DNA of 64,000 nt, taken from NCBI GenBank assembly GCA_964643075.1, contig CAZXQO010000008.1:1-64000 (forward strand), in the 5' to 3' direction. The DNA is from Desulfocucumis sp964643075 (lineage in GTDB: Bacteria; Bacillota; Desulfotomaculia; Desulfotomaculales; Desulfocucumaceae). The notes beneath the pieces are model-generated. The model was not told the DNA's origin. It saw only the letters and a program-made list of their open reading frames with translations, and did no database searches. The position numbers were made by a program, and so were the translations under genes. Of this stretch, positions 49,211-58,599 are shown in pieces; the stretch's first letter is position 1; each line of letters opens with the position of its first letter.

Positions 49211-51856
49211 ATGCTCGGTTTTCTGCGTAACCTGTTGGATGATAATGCCAGGGAAGTCAAAAAGATGCAGAGGGTAGTCAATGAAATCAACGCACTGGAA
49301 AGCTCTGTGGCGCTTTTATCTGATGCCGATTTGCAGGCCAAGACGATATATTTAAAAGATAAACTGGACAATGGAGCCACCACCAGCGATATACTGCCGG
49401 AAGCCTTCGCAGTGGTGCGGGAGGCCAGCAAAAGGGTGCTGAACATGCGGCATTTTGATGTGCAGCTGATGGGCGGTATAGTACTGCATCATGGCCGCAT
49501 TGCCGAGATGAAAACCGGTGAAGGTAAAACCCTGGTGGCCACCCTGCCGGTTTATCTTAACGCCCTTACCGGCAGGGGCGTGCACGTTATTACCGTTAAT
49601 GACTATCTGGCCCGCCGCGACAGCCAGTGGATGGGTCAGATTTACAAATTCCTGGGGCTGTCAGTGGGACTTATTGTGCACGGGCTGGAATGGGATGACC
49701 GCAGGAGTTCCTACTGCTGCGATGTGACCTACGGCACCAACAACGAATTTGGCTTCGACTACCTCAGGGACAACATGGCTACCCACCCGGACCAGCTGGT
49801 GCAGCGGGAGCTGCACTACGCCATTGTGGACGAGGTGGACAGCATCCTGGTGGACGAGGCCAGGACTCCTTTGATTATATCGGGCCAGGCGGACAAGGCC
49901 ACCGATTTGTATTACACCTTTGCCAAAATTATACCCAGGCTGACCCGGGAAGAGGATTTCAACGTAGACGAGAAGGCCCACGCCGTGACCATCACCGAAG
50001 AGGGTGTGGATAAGGTGGAAAAGATGCTGGGAGTGGAAAACCTTTACGACGATGTCAACATTGAATTGACTCACCACATGAACCAGGCCCTCAAGGCCCA
50101 TGCTTTGATGAAGAGGGACCGTGACTATGTAGTAAAGGACGGTCAGGTGATCATAGTCGACGAGTTCACCGGCCGGCTGATGTTTGGCCGGCGCTACAGT
50201 GACGGCCTGCACCAGTCTATTGAGGCCAAGGAAGGGGTGCGCATCGAAAGGGAGTCCCAGACCCTGGCCACCATCACCTTTCAGAATTACTTCCGCATGT
50301 ATGAAAAGCTGGCTGGCATGACCGGCACGGCGGCTACCGAAGAAGACGAGTTCAGGAAGATATACAATTTGGATGTTGTCGTTATTCCTACCCACATGCC
50401 TATGGTGCGCAGGGATATGCCGGATGTGGTCTACAAAACCGAGGCGGCCAAATTCCGGGCGGTGGTGGATGAGATTTCCCGACGGCATGCCACCGGGCAG
50501 CCGGTGTTGGTGGGTACTATTTCCATAGAAAAGTCGGAAGTTTTAAGCTCCATGCTCAAGCGGGCCGGCATTCCGCACCAGGTGCTCAACGCCAAATATC
50601 ACGATAAAGAGGCAGAGATAGTGGCCCAGGCCGGCCGGCTGGGAGCGGTCACCATTGCCACCAACATGGCCGGACGTGGTACCGATATTCTGTTGGGAGG
50701 CAATCCCGAATTCCTGGCCCAGGCGGAATTGCACAAACAGGGCTTTGAATTTGAGGCCGCTGCCGAGCCGGGTGCGGCTATTCTGGAGCAGGAAACTCTG
50801 GCAAGATACAAACAGGTAATCGGGGAGGAGCACCGGCAGGTAGCCGGACTGGGCGGCCTGCATATAATAGGCACTGAGCGGCATGAGAGCAGGCGTATCG
50901 ACAATCAGCTGCGGGGCCGCTCCGGCCGCCAGGGGGACCCGGGCTCCAGCCAGTTTTACAGCGCCCTGGAAGACGATTTGATGAGGCTTTTCGGCTCGGA
51001 GAACATCTCCGGCCTGATGGACCGGCTGGGCATTGAAGAGGATATGCCCATTGAGCACAGTCTGATTACCAAGTCCATAGAAACAGCCCAGAAAAGGGTG
51101 GAAAACCGAAACTTCGACATCCGCAAGCACGTGCTGCAGTATGATGATGTTATGAACCAGCAGCGCGAGCTGATATACAGCCAGCGCCGTCAGGTTTTGA
51201 CCGGGGATAATTTAAAAGAAGTGGTGTTCCGGATGATCCAGGATGGGGTGTCCCGGGCGGTGGAAACCTACTGCCCCGAGGGGGTTCATTCTGAGGAGTG
51301 GGACCTTGAGGGCCTGCTGGGACAGGCCGGCCAGTTTTTCCTGCCCAACCACGATCTGCAGCCTGAAGATTTCGAGGATGCGGGCCGGGAGGGGATCAGG
51401 GAACTCCTCGCCGAAAAGTCCCGGGTAGCCTATGATGCCAGGGAGGAGGAAATAGGTTCCGAAAACATGCGGGAACTGGAGCGTGTGCTGATGCTCCGGA
51501 TCGTGGACGAAAAATGGATGGACCATCTGGATACCATGGATCAGCTCCGGGAGGGTATTGGCCTGAGGGCCTACGGCCAGAAAGACCCCCTCATCGAATA
51601 TAAATTTGAAAGCTATGAAATGTTCCAGAATATGATCTCCACCATCCAGGAAGATACAGTGCACTATCTGTTCCGGGTGAACCTGGTGCAGGAACCCCAC
51701 CCGGTGCGGCAGCGTAAGGTGGTGGAGAACCGCTATGATGAGGAAGGCCCGAAAAAGCCGGTAAAAAATGAAAACAAGGTAGGCCGCAATGATCCCTGCC
51801 CCTGCGGCAGCGGCAAAAAGTACAAGAAATGCTGCGGCGCAGACAGTAAAGCGTAA
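49211..51856 (+). CDS. secA: Protein translocase ATPase SecA
   Basis: An 881-residue SecA. Walker A is MKTGEGKTLVATLPVY (about 100). The helicase-like DEAD motif is IVDEVDSILVDEARTPLIIS (about 207-226), followed by the preprotein-binding domain, second nucleotide-binding domain (TNMAGRGTDILLGGNPE, about 488) and ATPase motif QLRGRSGRQGDPGSSQFY. The C-terminus carries the SEC-C zinc site RNDPCPCGSGKKYKKCCG. It drives post-translational export through SecYEG and so exports the SLH proteins here. The large antisense frames are shadows. Confidence 0.98.
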   Translation: MLGFLRNLLDDNAREVKKMQRVVNEINALESSVALLSDADLQAKTIYLKDKLDNGATTSDILPEAFAVVREASKRVLNMRHFDVQLMGGIVLHHGRIAEMKTGEGKTLVATLPVYLNALTGRGVHVITVNDYLARRDSQWMGQIYKFLGLSVGLIVHGLEWDDRRSSYCCDVTYGTNNEFGFDYLRDNMATHPDQLVQRELHYAIVDEVDSILVDEARTPLIISGQADKATDLYYTFAKIIPRLTREEDFNVDEKAHAVTITEEGVDKVEKMLGVENLYDDVNIELTHHMNQALKAHALMKRDRDYVVKDGQVIIVDEFTGRLMFGRRYSDGLHQSIEAKEGVRIERESQTLATITFQNYFRMYEKLAGMTGTAATEEDEFRKIYNLDVVVIPTHMPMVRRDMPDVVYKTEAAKFRAVVDEISRRHATGQPVLVGTISIEKSEVLSSMLKRAGIPHQVLNAKYHDKEAEIVAQAGRLGAVTIATNMAGRGTDILLGGNPEFLAQAELHKQGFEFEAAAEPGAAILEQETLARYKQVIGEEHRQVAGLGGLHIIGTERHESRRIDNQLRGRSGRQGDPGSSQFYSALEDDLMRLFGSENISGLMDRLGIEEDMPIEHSLITKSIETAQKRVENRNFDIRKHVLQYDDVMNQQRELIYSQRRQVLTGDNLKEVVFRMIQDGVSRAVETYCPEGVHSEEWDLEGLLGQAGQFFLPNHDLQPEDFEDAGREGIRELLAEKSRVAYDAREEEIGSENMRELERVLMLRIVDEKWMDHLDTMDQLREGIGLRAYGQKDPLIEYKFESYEMFQNMISTIQEDTVHYLFRVNLVQEPHPVRQRKVVENRYDEEGPKKPVKNENKVGRNDPCPCGSGKKYKKCCGADSKA

Positions 51857-51875
51857 GAGTCAAAAGTCGGAAGTC

Positions 51876-51908
51876 GGGGAAGCACGAGAACCGTCCCCTT
51901 ACTTCCCC
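51876..51908. repeat. Palindromic repeat, GAGAACCGTCCCC core
   Basis: GGGGAAG (51876-51882) and CTTCCCC (51902-51908) flank ACGAGAACCGTCCCCTT-type core. It is close to the copies at 53057-53085 and 60166-60194 and lies between secA and prfB. Confidence 0.85.
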
Positions 51909-51945
51909 CTAGACCTTATACATTAGAAATATTAGGAGTGATTTT

Positions 51946-53050
51946 ATGTTTGCCGAGCTGGCCAGGGAAATCGAATCCATGGGTAAAAGAATTGAAGATT
52001 TGAGGGTTTCTCTTTGACATCGCTCAAAAGGAATCCGAGATCAAGAAACTTGAAGAGGCTATGATGGTCCAAGGGTTTTGGGACGACCAGGAAAAAACAC
52101 AGCAGGTAACCCAGAACCTTTCCTCTTTGAAAGAAAAAGTATCCTCCTTTGCAAGTCTGTACGCTGCTTATGAAGACTTGCAGGTACTGCTGGAACTGGG
52201 TGAGGAGGAGGACGACCAGTCCGTTGCCGGTGAATTGCAGGGGGAATTAAAGGAGTTTAGACGCAGGCTGGAGGAAATGGAGCTCCAGGTATTGCTTAGT
52301 GGCCCTTATGACCGGGGCAATGCCATTATATCCCTGCACGCCGGGGCTGGTGGAACAGAAGCCCAGGACTGGGTGGAAATGCTTCTGAGAATGTATACCC
52401 GCTGGACAGAAGACCACGGCTATAAAACTACCCTGGCCGATTTGCTGCCCGGCGACGAGGCCGGGATCAAGAGCGCCACCCTTATTGTTAGTGGGCCCAA
52501 CGCCTTCGGCTATCTGCGCCCGGAAAAGGGTGTGCACCGGCTGGTGCGTATATCCCCCTTCGACGCCGCAGGCCGGCGTCATACTTCCTTCGCCTCGGTG
52601 GATGTGCTGCCCGAGGTTCAGGACAGTGTAGGCGTAGAAATTGACCCGGAGGATTTAAAAATAGACACCTACCGTTCCGGGGGAGCGGGAGGACAGCATG
52701 TCAACAAAACCGATTCGGCCGTGCGTATTACCCACCTGCCTTCGGGGATAGTGGTACAGTGCCAGAGCGAGCGCTCCCAGATATCCAATCGTAACACCGC
52801 TATGAAATTGCTTAAGTCCAAGCTGCTGGACCTGGAATTGAAAAAAAAGGAGCAGGAACTGGCAGCCATGCGCGGCGATCAGATGGATATAGCCTGGGGC
52901 AGCCAAATCCGTTCTTATGTGTTCCACCCCTATAGCCTGGTGAAAGACCACCGCACCGGGGTGGAGGCGGGCAATGTAAACGGCGTGATGGATGGAGATA
53001 TCGACCAGTTCATATCAGCATACCTGAGAGAAACCGCCAGGGGAAAATAA
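51946..53050 (+). CDS. prfB: Peptide chain release factor 2, with programmed +1 frameshift
   Basis: ATG 51946 follows TAGGAGTG. Codons 1-23 end in CTT followed by an in-frame TGA at 52015-52017. Skipping the T of that TGA continues in the +1 frame as DIAQKESEIKKLEEAM and so on to 53050, giving 367 residues, the standard RF2 length. The slip site AGGGTTTCTCTTTGAC has the SD-like AGGG and CTTTGAC of known prfB genes. Low RF2 favours frameshifting, so the protein controls its own level. The product has the stop-recognition SPF (about 205) and peptidyl-hydrolase GGQ motif (SGGAGGQHVNKT, about 245). This is not a pseudogene. Confidence 0.97.
52003..52018 (+). promoter_or_regulatory. RF2 programmed frameshift site
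   Basis: An SD-like AGGG (52003-52006) sits six bases before CTT, next to TGA then C (52012-52018). This is the conserved prfB recoding signal. Confidence 0.93.
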
Positions 53051-53056
53051 GTATGC

Positions 53057-53085
53057 GGAAGCACGAGAACCGTCCCCTTGCTTCC
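53057..53085. repeat. 29-bp palindromic repeat (exact inverse of 60166-60194)
   Basis: GGAAGCA (53057-53063) and TGCTTCC (53079-53085) flank the GAGAACCGTCCCC core. The complement of all 29 bases occurs at 60166-60194. Confidence 0.9.
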
Positions 53086-53093
53086 CTCGTTTC

Positions 53094-53117
53094 ACCCGCT
53101 TCCGGCGGGTTTTTTTC
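53094..53117 (+). terminator. Terminator after prfB
   Basis: ACCCGC (53094-53099) pairs with GCGGGT (53105-53110) around TTCCG, followed by a T run. Confidence 0.85.
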
Positions 53118-53237
53118 TTTCGACAGGATGGAGGATAATTCTGCATGGCACAGAAATATTAAAAGTCGTGGCAACTTTTTCATATTTTCCCCCGCCGTGG
53201 TTATGATAAACTGAATAATTGCTGGAGATACTGCGCT

Positions 53238-54089
53238 ATGCTAGGTTTAATCATAGAGTTTATCGGGGTGACCGTGGGTGTGCTGTTTACAACCCTGGGC
53301 CTTGATCTTTTTCTCATTCCCAATAAGATAGCTGCCGGGGGAGTCAGCGGTATAGCCATTGTTGTTCATTATCTTGCTGGCGCGCCGGTGGGTATGACCA
53401 TGCTGGTGCTGAACATCCCGCTTTTTTTGATGGGCATCTACCGTTTGGGATTGAAATTTGGTTTTCGCTCCCTGTACGGTACCATCAGCCTTTCCCTGCT
53501 GGTGGACACACTGGCTCCCTATATGCCCGTGCTCACAAAAAATCCCATGCTGGCCAGCGTATTCGGGGGGGTGATGGTTGGTTTGGGCCTGGGATTGGTC
53601 TTTCGCTTCCGGGGGACCACCGGCGGCACCGACTTGGCGGCGGCGGTATTGCGTACATACACCGGTGCCAATGTGGGGCAGATGCTCTTCCTGGTGGATG
53701 CCATGGTGGTGTTGGCGGCTGGTTTTGCCTTTAATTCGTGGGAACTGGGCATGTATGCCCTGATTACCATATTTATTACGGCCTGGCTGATAGATTTGGT
53801 GCAGGAGGGTATTAGCTATGCCAAAGCCTTTTTTATCATATCCGACAAGTCAGATGTTATTGCCGAAGCTGTTCTGAACCGGATGGATCGCGGGGCCACA
53901 GCCCTGAAAGGTCGCGGGATGTATACCGGGGCAGACAAGGATGTTCTGCTGGTGGTGGTTAACCGTTCCCAGGTGACGGTATTGAAAGATCTGGTGCACC
54001 GGGAGGATCCCGGGGCCTTTGTGGTAATGGCGGATGTGCACGAGGTGCTGGGGGAGGGTTTCAAGCCCCTCACCAAAACACCGCGGTGA
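53238..54089 (+). CDS. YitT-family membrane protein (DUF161/DUF2179)
   Basis: A 283-residue protein with five membrane helices in the first 200 residues (GVTVGVLFTTLGLDLFLIPN; GVSGIAIVVHYLAGAPVGMT; GTTGGTDLAAAVL). A soluble DUF2179 domain is C-terminal (about 205-283, VLNRMDRGATALKGRGMYTG). YitT-type proteins are widespread in Firmicutes; transport has been suggested but the substrate is unknown. GGAG lies nine bases before ATG 53238. Confidence 0.88.
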   Translation: MLGLIIEFIGVTVGVLFTTLGLDLFLIPNKIAAGGVSGIAIVVHYLAGAPVGMTMLVLNIPLFLMGIYRLGLKFGFRSLYGTISLSLLVDTLAPYMPVLTKNPMLASVFGGVMVGLGLGLVFRFRGTTGGTDLAAAVLRTYTGANVGQMLFLVDAMVVLAAGFAFNSWELGMYALITIFITAWLIDLVQEGISYAKAFFIISDKSDVIAEAVLNRMDRGATALKGRGMYTGADKDVLLVVVNRSQVTVLKDLVHREDPGAFVVMADVHEVLGEGFKPLTKTPR

Positions 54090-54220
54090 TAATAAGGGAG
54101 ATGGGGATTAGTCTGCCCTGAAAGGTGGACATATCGTCGTATACAGCGGGATAAGAGCGATAAACCGTTTTGAAGTCGTGTCAGTGTAAATTATTAAATA
54201 AACTGGGAGGAAAAAGTCAC

Positions 54221-55039
54221 ATGCAACCCTACACAGTGGAGGAACTGGAAGTACAGGCCAAGCACATCAGGAGAAAGATTGTGGAAATGGTGGCCGCAGC
54301 AGGGTCCGGTCACCCGGGAGGATCCCTTTCCGCAGCGGACATTGTTACCGCCCTGTATTTCAACGTAATGCGCCTGGACCCCCAAGGGCCGGACTGGCCC
54401 GACCGGGATCGTTTCGTATTGTCCAAAGGACATGCGGCCCCCGTATTATATGCAGCGCTGGCCGGGAGGGGGTATTTCCCCGAACAGGATTTGCTCACTC
54501 TGCGCAAACTGGGCAGCCCCCTGCAGGGGCACCCGGACATGAAAAAGCTGCCCGGGGTGGAGATGTCCACAGGCTCTCTGGGACAGGGGCTTTCCGCTGC
54601 CAACGGCATGGCCCTGGCGGCCAGGCTGGACAAGCGCGACTACCGTGTTTTTGTAATGATCGGTGATGGGGAGTCCCAGGAGGGGCAGATCTGGGAGGCC
54701 GCCATGGCCGCCGCTCACTACGGTTTGGACAACGTAACCGCTTTTCTGGACCATAATAATTTGCAGATAGACGGACGCATTATGGATGTGATGTCCCCCG
54801 AACCGCTGCCGGATAAATGGCGGGCCTTCGGCTGGGACGTTCAGGTGATCAACGGGCATGACATAAAAGAAATTCTGAGCGCTGTGGCCAGGGCCAAAGA
54901 GGTTAAAGGCAAGCCTCAGATGATTATAGCGGAAACGGTAAAAGGTAAAGGTGTATCCTTTATGGAGAACAAGGCCAGCTGGCACGGGGCCGCCCCCAAG
55001 CCCGATGAGCTGAAGCAGGCGCTGGCCGAACTGGCGTGA
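54221..55039 (+). CDS. Transketolase, N-terminal subunit
   Basis: ATG 54221 lies ten bases after GGGAGG; an in-frame start at 54170 is less likely. The 272-residue subunit carries the ThDP-diphosphate domain: GSGHPGGSLSAADIVTALYF (about 28-47), VLSKGHAAPVLYAAL and the metal motif GDGESQEGQIWEAAM (about 148) followed by DHNNLQIDG. Split transketolases need the partner encoded next. Together they move two-carbon units between sugar phosphates in the non-oxidative pentose phosphate pathway. Confidence 0.95.
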   Translation: MQPYTVEELEVQAKHIRRKIVEMVAAAGSGHPGGSLSAADIVTALYFNVMRLDPQGPDWPDRDRFVLSKGHAAPVLYAALAGRGYFPEQDLLTLRKLGSPLQGHPDMKKLPGVEMSTGSLGQGLSAANGMALAARLDKRDYRVFVMIGDGESQEGQIWEAAMAAAHYGLDNVTAFLDHNNLQIDGRIMDVMSPEPLPDKWRAFGWDVQVINGHDIKEILSAVARAKEVKGKPQMIIAETVKGKGVSFMENKASWHGAAPKPDELKQALAELA

Positions 55040-55071
55040 GTCAAAATATTTATAAGCAGGTGAAAATATAA

Positions 55072-56013
55072 ATGGGAAAATTAGTAGCGACCAGAGAGGC
55101 ATATGGAAAAGCTCTGGCGGAGTTGGGCAAGGAGAACCCCAATATTGTGGTACTGGACGCCGACCTGACCAAATCCACTAAAACAGCCGATTTTGGTAAG
55201 CTGTTTCCGGATCGACTATTCAACATGGGTGTGGCTGAGCAGAATATGATGGGTACTGCCGCAGGACTGGCGGCGGCGGGCAAGACACCCTTCGCCAGTT
55301 CCTTCGCCATATTTGCCAGCGGCAGGGCCTTTGAGCAAATCAGAAATTCCATAGCTTACACCAGGCTAAATGTTAAAATAGCGGCCACCCACGCCGGTAT
55401 AACCGTAGGGGAGGATGGCGGCTCGCACCAGTCCGTGGAGGATATAGCGGTAATGCGCAGCCTGCCCAATATGACCGTATTTGTGCCTGCCGACGCGGCG
55501 GAAACCGCCGGGGCTATACGGGCAGCGGCGGCTATGAAGGGTCCTGTATACATACGCCTGGGGAGGTCCGGGGTGCCTGACCTGCACGGTGAAGATTTTG
55601 TTTTTGAGCCCGGCAAGGCATTGCTAATGCGGGAAGGTTCCGACGTTACCATCGTGGCCACCGGGATAATGGTGGCTATGGCCCTGGAGGCTGCTGAAAT
55701 CCTGGCTTCGGAGGGTATTAAGGCCGGGGTGCTGGATATCCACACTATTAAGCCTCTGGATGTGGAGGCCCTGGTAAAGGCCGCCCGGGATACCGGGGCG
55801 GTGGTAACTGCTGAGGAGCACAGTGTTATAGGCGGTCTGGGCGGTGCGGTGGCCGAGGCCCTGGGTGAAAACTATCCCGTGCCTATCAAACGGCTGGGAT
55901 TGCCTGATGTGTTCGGGGAGTCCGGCGGCCCCAAGGCTTTGCTGGAGAAATTTAAACTAACCCCTACCGGAATTGTTGAAGCAGTCAAAGCAGTGCTGAA
56001 ACTTAAAAAATAA
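55072..56013 (+). CDS. Transketolase, C-terminal subunit
   Basis: The 313-residue partner starts at ATG 55072 after an AGGTG site, 32 bases after the first subunit. It contains the PYR domain (VLDADLTKSTKTADF; FNMGVAEQNMMGTAAGLAA with the catalytic Glu, about 60) and the C-terminal domain (GVLDIHTIKPLDVEALVKAA; TAEEHSVIGGLGGAVAE). It completes the split transketolase. Neighbouring genes are unrelated, so the pair is probably its own operon, ended by the hairpin at 56057-56092. Confidence 0.95.
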   Translation: MGKLVATREAYGKALAELGKENPNIVVLDADLTKSTKTADFGKLFPDRLFNMGVAEQNMMGTAAGLAAAGKTPFASSFAIFASGRAFEQIRNSIAYTRLNVKIAATHAGITVGEDGGSHQSVEDIAVMRSLPNMTVFVPADAAETAGAIRAAAAMKGPVYIRLGRSGVPDLHGEDFVFEPGKALLMREGSDVTIVATGIMVAMALEAAEILASEGIKAGVLDIHTIKPLDVEALVKAARDTGAVVTAEEHSVIGGLGGAVAEALGENYPVPIKRLGLPDVFGESGGPKALLEKFKLTPTGIVEAVKAVLKLKK

Positions 56014-56056
56014 ATGACAAAGTAAATAGGTTCAGGGCCTGCCCCCTCGCTATAAA

Positions 56057-56092
56057 TAACCCCCCTCAGTTCACACATTCCGAGGGGGGTTA
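56057..56092. terminator. Hairpin between the transketolase and SLH genes
   Basis: A perfect 11-bp stem (56057-56067 with 56082-56092) and 14-base loop, with only short T or A tails. It lies between converging genes and may stop both. Confidence 0.65.
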
Positions 56093-56131
56093 AACATGCT
56101 TACACCCACTAATATCTTTATGTGTTACTTA

Positions 56132-58399
56132 TTATTTTTCGGTTACTTTGAGGTAGGTAACCTCGCCCTTCCCTAAGATTAGTTCAACCTGCCAGCCTGA
56201 TTTCACATCACCCAGCTCTGACACGTCACTATCCACGTAATCCCTGAAGCTGCAGTCCCGGTTCACGTCCAGCCGGAACCTTTCTCCATTGACCTGTTCT
56301 ATGGTAATACGGTCATTATGCGTGTCCACGCTGACCACTTGGCCTTTTACCGTGATGTCCTCGTCGTTGGTTATTTGTATTTTATCGGCGGTACTGCCGT
56401 CTACCCAAAGTTTTGCTTCGGCCCCAATCATGATGTCTTCTTTATATATGTTGTTCCCGTTTTTGGTAATATCGGTGCTATTGGTGATATTGTATCTTGC
56501 TGTACTCCCACCCCCGTTTTTTACGGTAATCCTGGGACTGGAGCCCAGGATTAAATCGGTTACCTCGCCTTCCACAGTGCCGGTGTTCGCATTCTGGTCA
56601 TCCAGTACAGTAATTTTAGTGGCATCAGAATTCGTCAGGGTAATTTGCACCATATAGTCGACCTTGATGTCTCCCAGTTCGTATATCCGGCTGGAAGAGG
56701 CTTGATTTTTGAAATAGCAGTCCTTATCCACATCCAGCCGGAATTCGTTATCGCTGTCCTGGTTTATAGTTATGCGGTCATTAGAAGTATCAACCTTTAC
56801 CACTTCGCCTTCAACCGTAATGTCTTCGTCGTTGGTGATTTCAATTTTCAGTGCTTCGCTGCCGTTAAATTCTACCGTAACTTCGGCTCCGATCATGACC
56901 TCGTCCCGGTTTATGTCGTGGCCGTTTTTAGTTATTTCCGTGTTGCTGGTTATATCATATGTTTTTTTGTTGCCATTCTTGTCTTTCACGGTAATCCATG
57001 CGCTGGAGCCCAGCTTTAAGCTGGTGATTTCGCCTTCCACGTAATCTCCGTTAAACCTATCTTCGCCGCTAACGTTTATTTCCAGTATCTGTCCCATGGA
57101 GGATGTTACCTTTATTTTATCTCCTGCTCTCAAGTCACTTAAGGATATGCTGCCGGTGCCGCCGCTGATTATGGTTTCCCCGCTTTTCATCGTGAAGTTG
57201 TAGCTGCCCCCGCTGTTGTCGGTCATTTTCAAAGAACCGGAATCTACGGAGACAATAGTTCCCTCGGTTGAGACGGTGGGCAGTATCTGGATGCTGTAAA
57301 TCTGGCTGTTCTTGATCTGGGCCGTTACATAGTTACCCGCAGTTAACGCAGCAAGGGAGGTTGTTCCCGCATTGTCCTTTACCAAAACTCCGGTGGTTAG
57401 GGTATAGCTCTTTCCGCTGCTGGTTCCGCCGGCTATGGTAATGCTGCTGCCGGCCGCACCGGGGGCGGTGATTACTTTGCCGGTGACTGTGGAGTCGGGG
57501 GTCTGGCTGTTGTCCACGGCCACAGTATTGGTTATTTCAATGTATTGTATGGCTCCCGAATCAGAAATCCCGGCCACCACCGGTGTGCCGGATTTTATAT
57601 CCGCCAGGGCGGCGGCGCTGCTGCCATTGAAGAGCGCCGGCTTGTCGGCAAGTATCTTTTGTACCACCGTGCCGTCGGTCTTTTTAAGCACCAACAGGCC
57701 GCTGGTGGAGTTCAGGCTGACTACCGTCCCGCTAATCAGCCGGTCGGAGCCGTACTTGAACCAGCCGTCCCGGGACACCGTGGCCATCAACGCCGCCATC
57801 TGGCCCCTTTTCATGCTCTGGTTGGGGCCAAATTTATTCTCACCCAGCCCGTTCATGATATTTTTTTCTGTTACTGCGGCCACGTATGGTTTATACAATT
57901 CCAGTATGGAGCTGTTGTCTACGTAGGTTAGTTTGGCAGGGTCACCCTTTATATTCAGTGCCACAGCCACCAGGGTGGCCACCTCTGCCCGGGTGATGGG
58001 GTCGTTGTATTTAAGGGCCGGTACGTATTCCTTACTCAAAAGCCCCTTTTGAACAGCCATTACCAGAAAGCCCTGACCCCAGGTCATGCCCGAAGGCATG
58101 GTAATGCCGCTGCCTTCGGCTTTTGTTTTCAGCGCCTGGTCCTCCAGTCCCATAGCCCTGATGATGACGGAGATGGCCTCCAGCCGGCTCATTAGCCCTT
58201 CCGGCTTAAAATAGCCTCCCGGGTAGCCCTTCATCAGCCCGATGGCTGAAGTCTCCTCCACCACCTGCTGCGACCAGTGCCCAGTGGTGTCATTATAGGT
58301 TTTGCCCGGGGTTACGGCTGCCTCCGCGCTGAGCGGAGTTATTAAAACAGACACGGACAATGCCATGGTTATTCCTGCGGTAACTACTCTCTTAATCAA
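56132..58399 (-). CDS. SLH-domain surface protein with tandem C-terminal repeats
   Basis: A 755-residue exported protein starting at ATG-type 58399. The signal peptide is about 1-27 (TMALSVSVLITPLSAEA). Three SLH repeats lie at the N-terminus (about 35-215: TTGHWSQQVVEETSAIGLMK; MKGYPGGYFKPEGLMSRLEA). Further beta-rich domains follow. Two C-terminal repeats of about 150 residues (about 453-600 and 608-755) share VEGEITSLKLGSSAWITVKD or close variants, TEITKNGHDINRDEVMIGAE and TNDEDITVEG. No enzyme motif is seen. It probably attaches to the pyruvylated wall polymer and forms part of the surface layer. Confidence 0.87.
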   Translation of the reverse strand: MIKRVVTAGITMALSVSVLITPLSAEAAVTPGKTYNDTTGHWSQQVVEETSAIGLMKGYPGGYFKPEGLMSRLEAISVIIRAMGLEDQALKTKAEGSGITMPSGMTWGQGFLVMAVQKGLLSKEYVPALKYNDPITRAEVATLVAVALNIKGDPAKLTYVDNSSILELYKPYVAAVTEKNIMNGLGENKFGPNQSMKRGQMAALMATVSRDGWFKYGSDRLISGTVVSLNSTSGLLVLKKTDGTVVQKILADKPALFNGSSAAALADIKSGTPVVAGISDSGAIQYIEITNTVAVDNSQTPDSTVTGKVITAPGAAGSSITIAGGTSSGKSYTLTTGVLVKDNAGTTSLAALTAGNYVTAQIKNSQIYSIQILPTVSTEGTIVSVDSGSLKMTDNSGGSYNFTMKSGETIISGGTGSISLSDLRAGDKIKVTSSMGQILEINVSGEDRFNGDYVEGEITSLKLGSSAWITVKDKNGNKKTYDITSNTEITKNGHDINRDEVMIGAEVTVEFNGSEALKIEITNDEDITVEGEVVKVDTSNDRITINQDSDNEFRLDVDKDCYFKNQASSSRIYELGDIKVDYMVQITLTNSDATKITVLDDQNANTGTVEGEVTDLILGSSPRITVKNGGGSTARYNITNSTDITKNGNNIYKEDIMIGAEAKLWVDGSTADKIQITNDEDITVKGQVVSVDTHNDRITIEQVNGERFRLDVNRDCSFRDYVDSDVSELGDVKSGWQVELILGKGEVTYLKVTEK

Positions 58400-58599
58400 T
58401 TATAACCCTCCCCTTAATTATTCATGATCAAAATAAAGACGATGGTGTAAACCAAAAAGTTCCATCAAGGCGTGAATTCAGGGCTAATTTTAATTTCGCC
58501 AATTTAGTTTAATTTACCTTTTTTATCTGCTTATTGGAAAGGACTTTTGTTGTAAATGTCGAAATGTTTCGGTGAAGCAGGCAGAATGCGAGGTGCAGC

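Noticed and set aside
48472..49446. 324-residue minus-strand frame over hpf and secA start
   Set aside because: Antisense to two conserved genes; no domain visible.
49661..50488. 275-residue minus-strand frame in secA
   Set aside because: Shadow of the secA coding frame, rich in His/Gln.
52015..52017. Premature stop making prfB a pseudogene
   Set aside because: The stop is the conserved programmed frameshift site of RF2.
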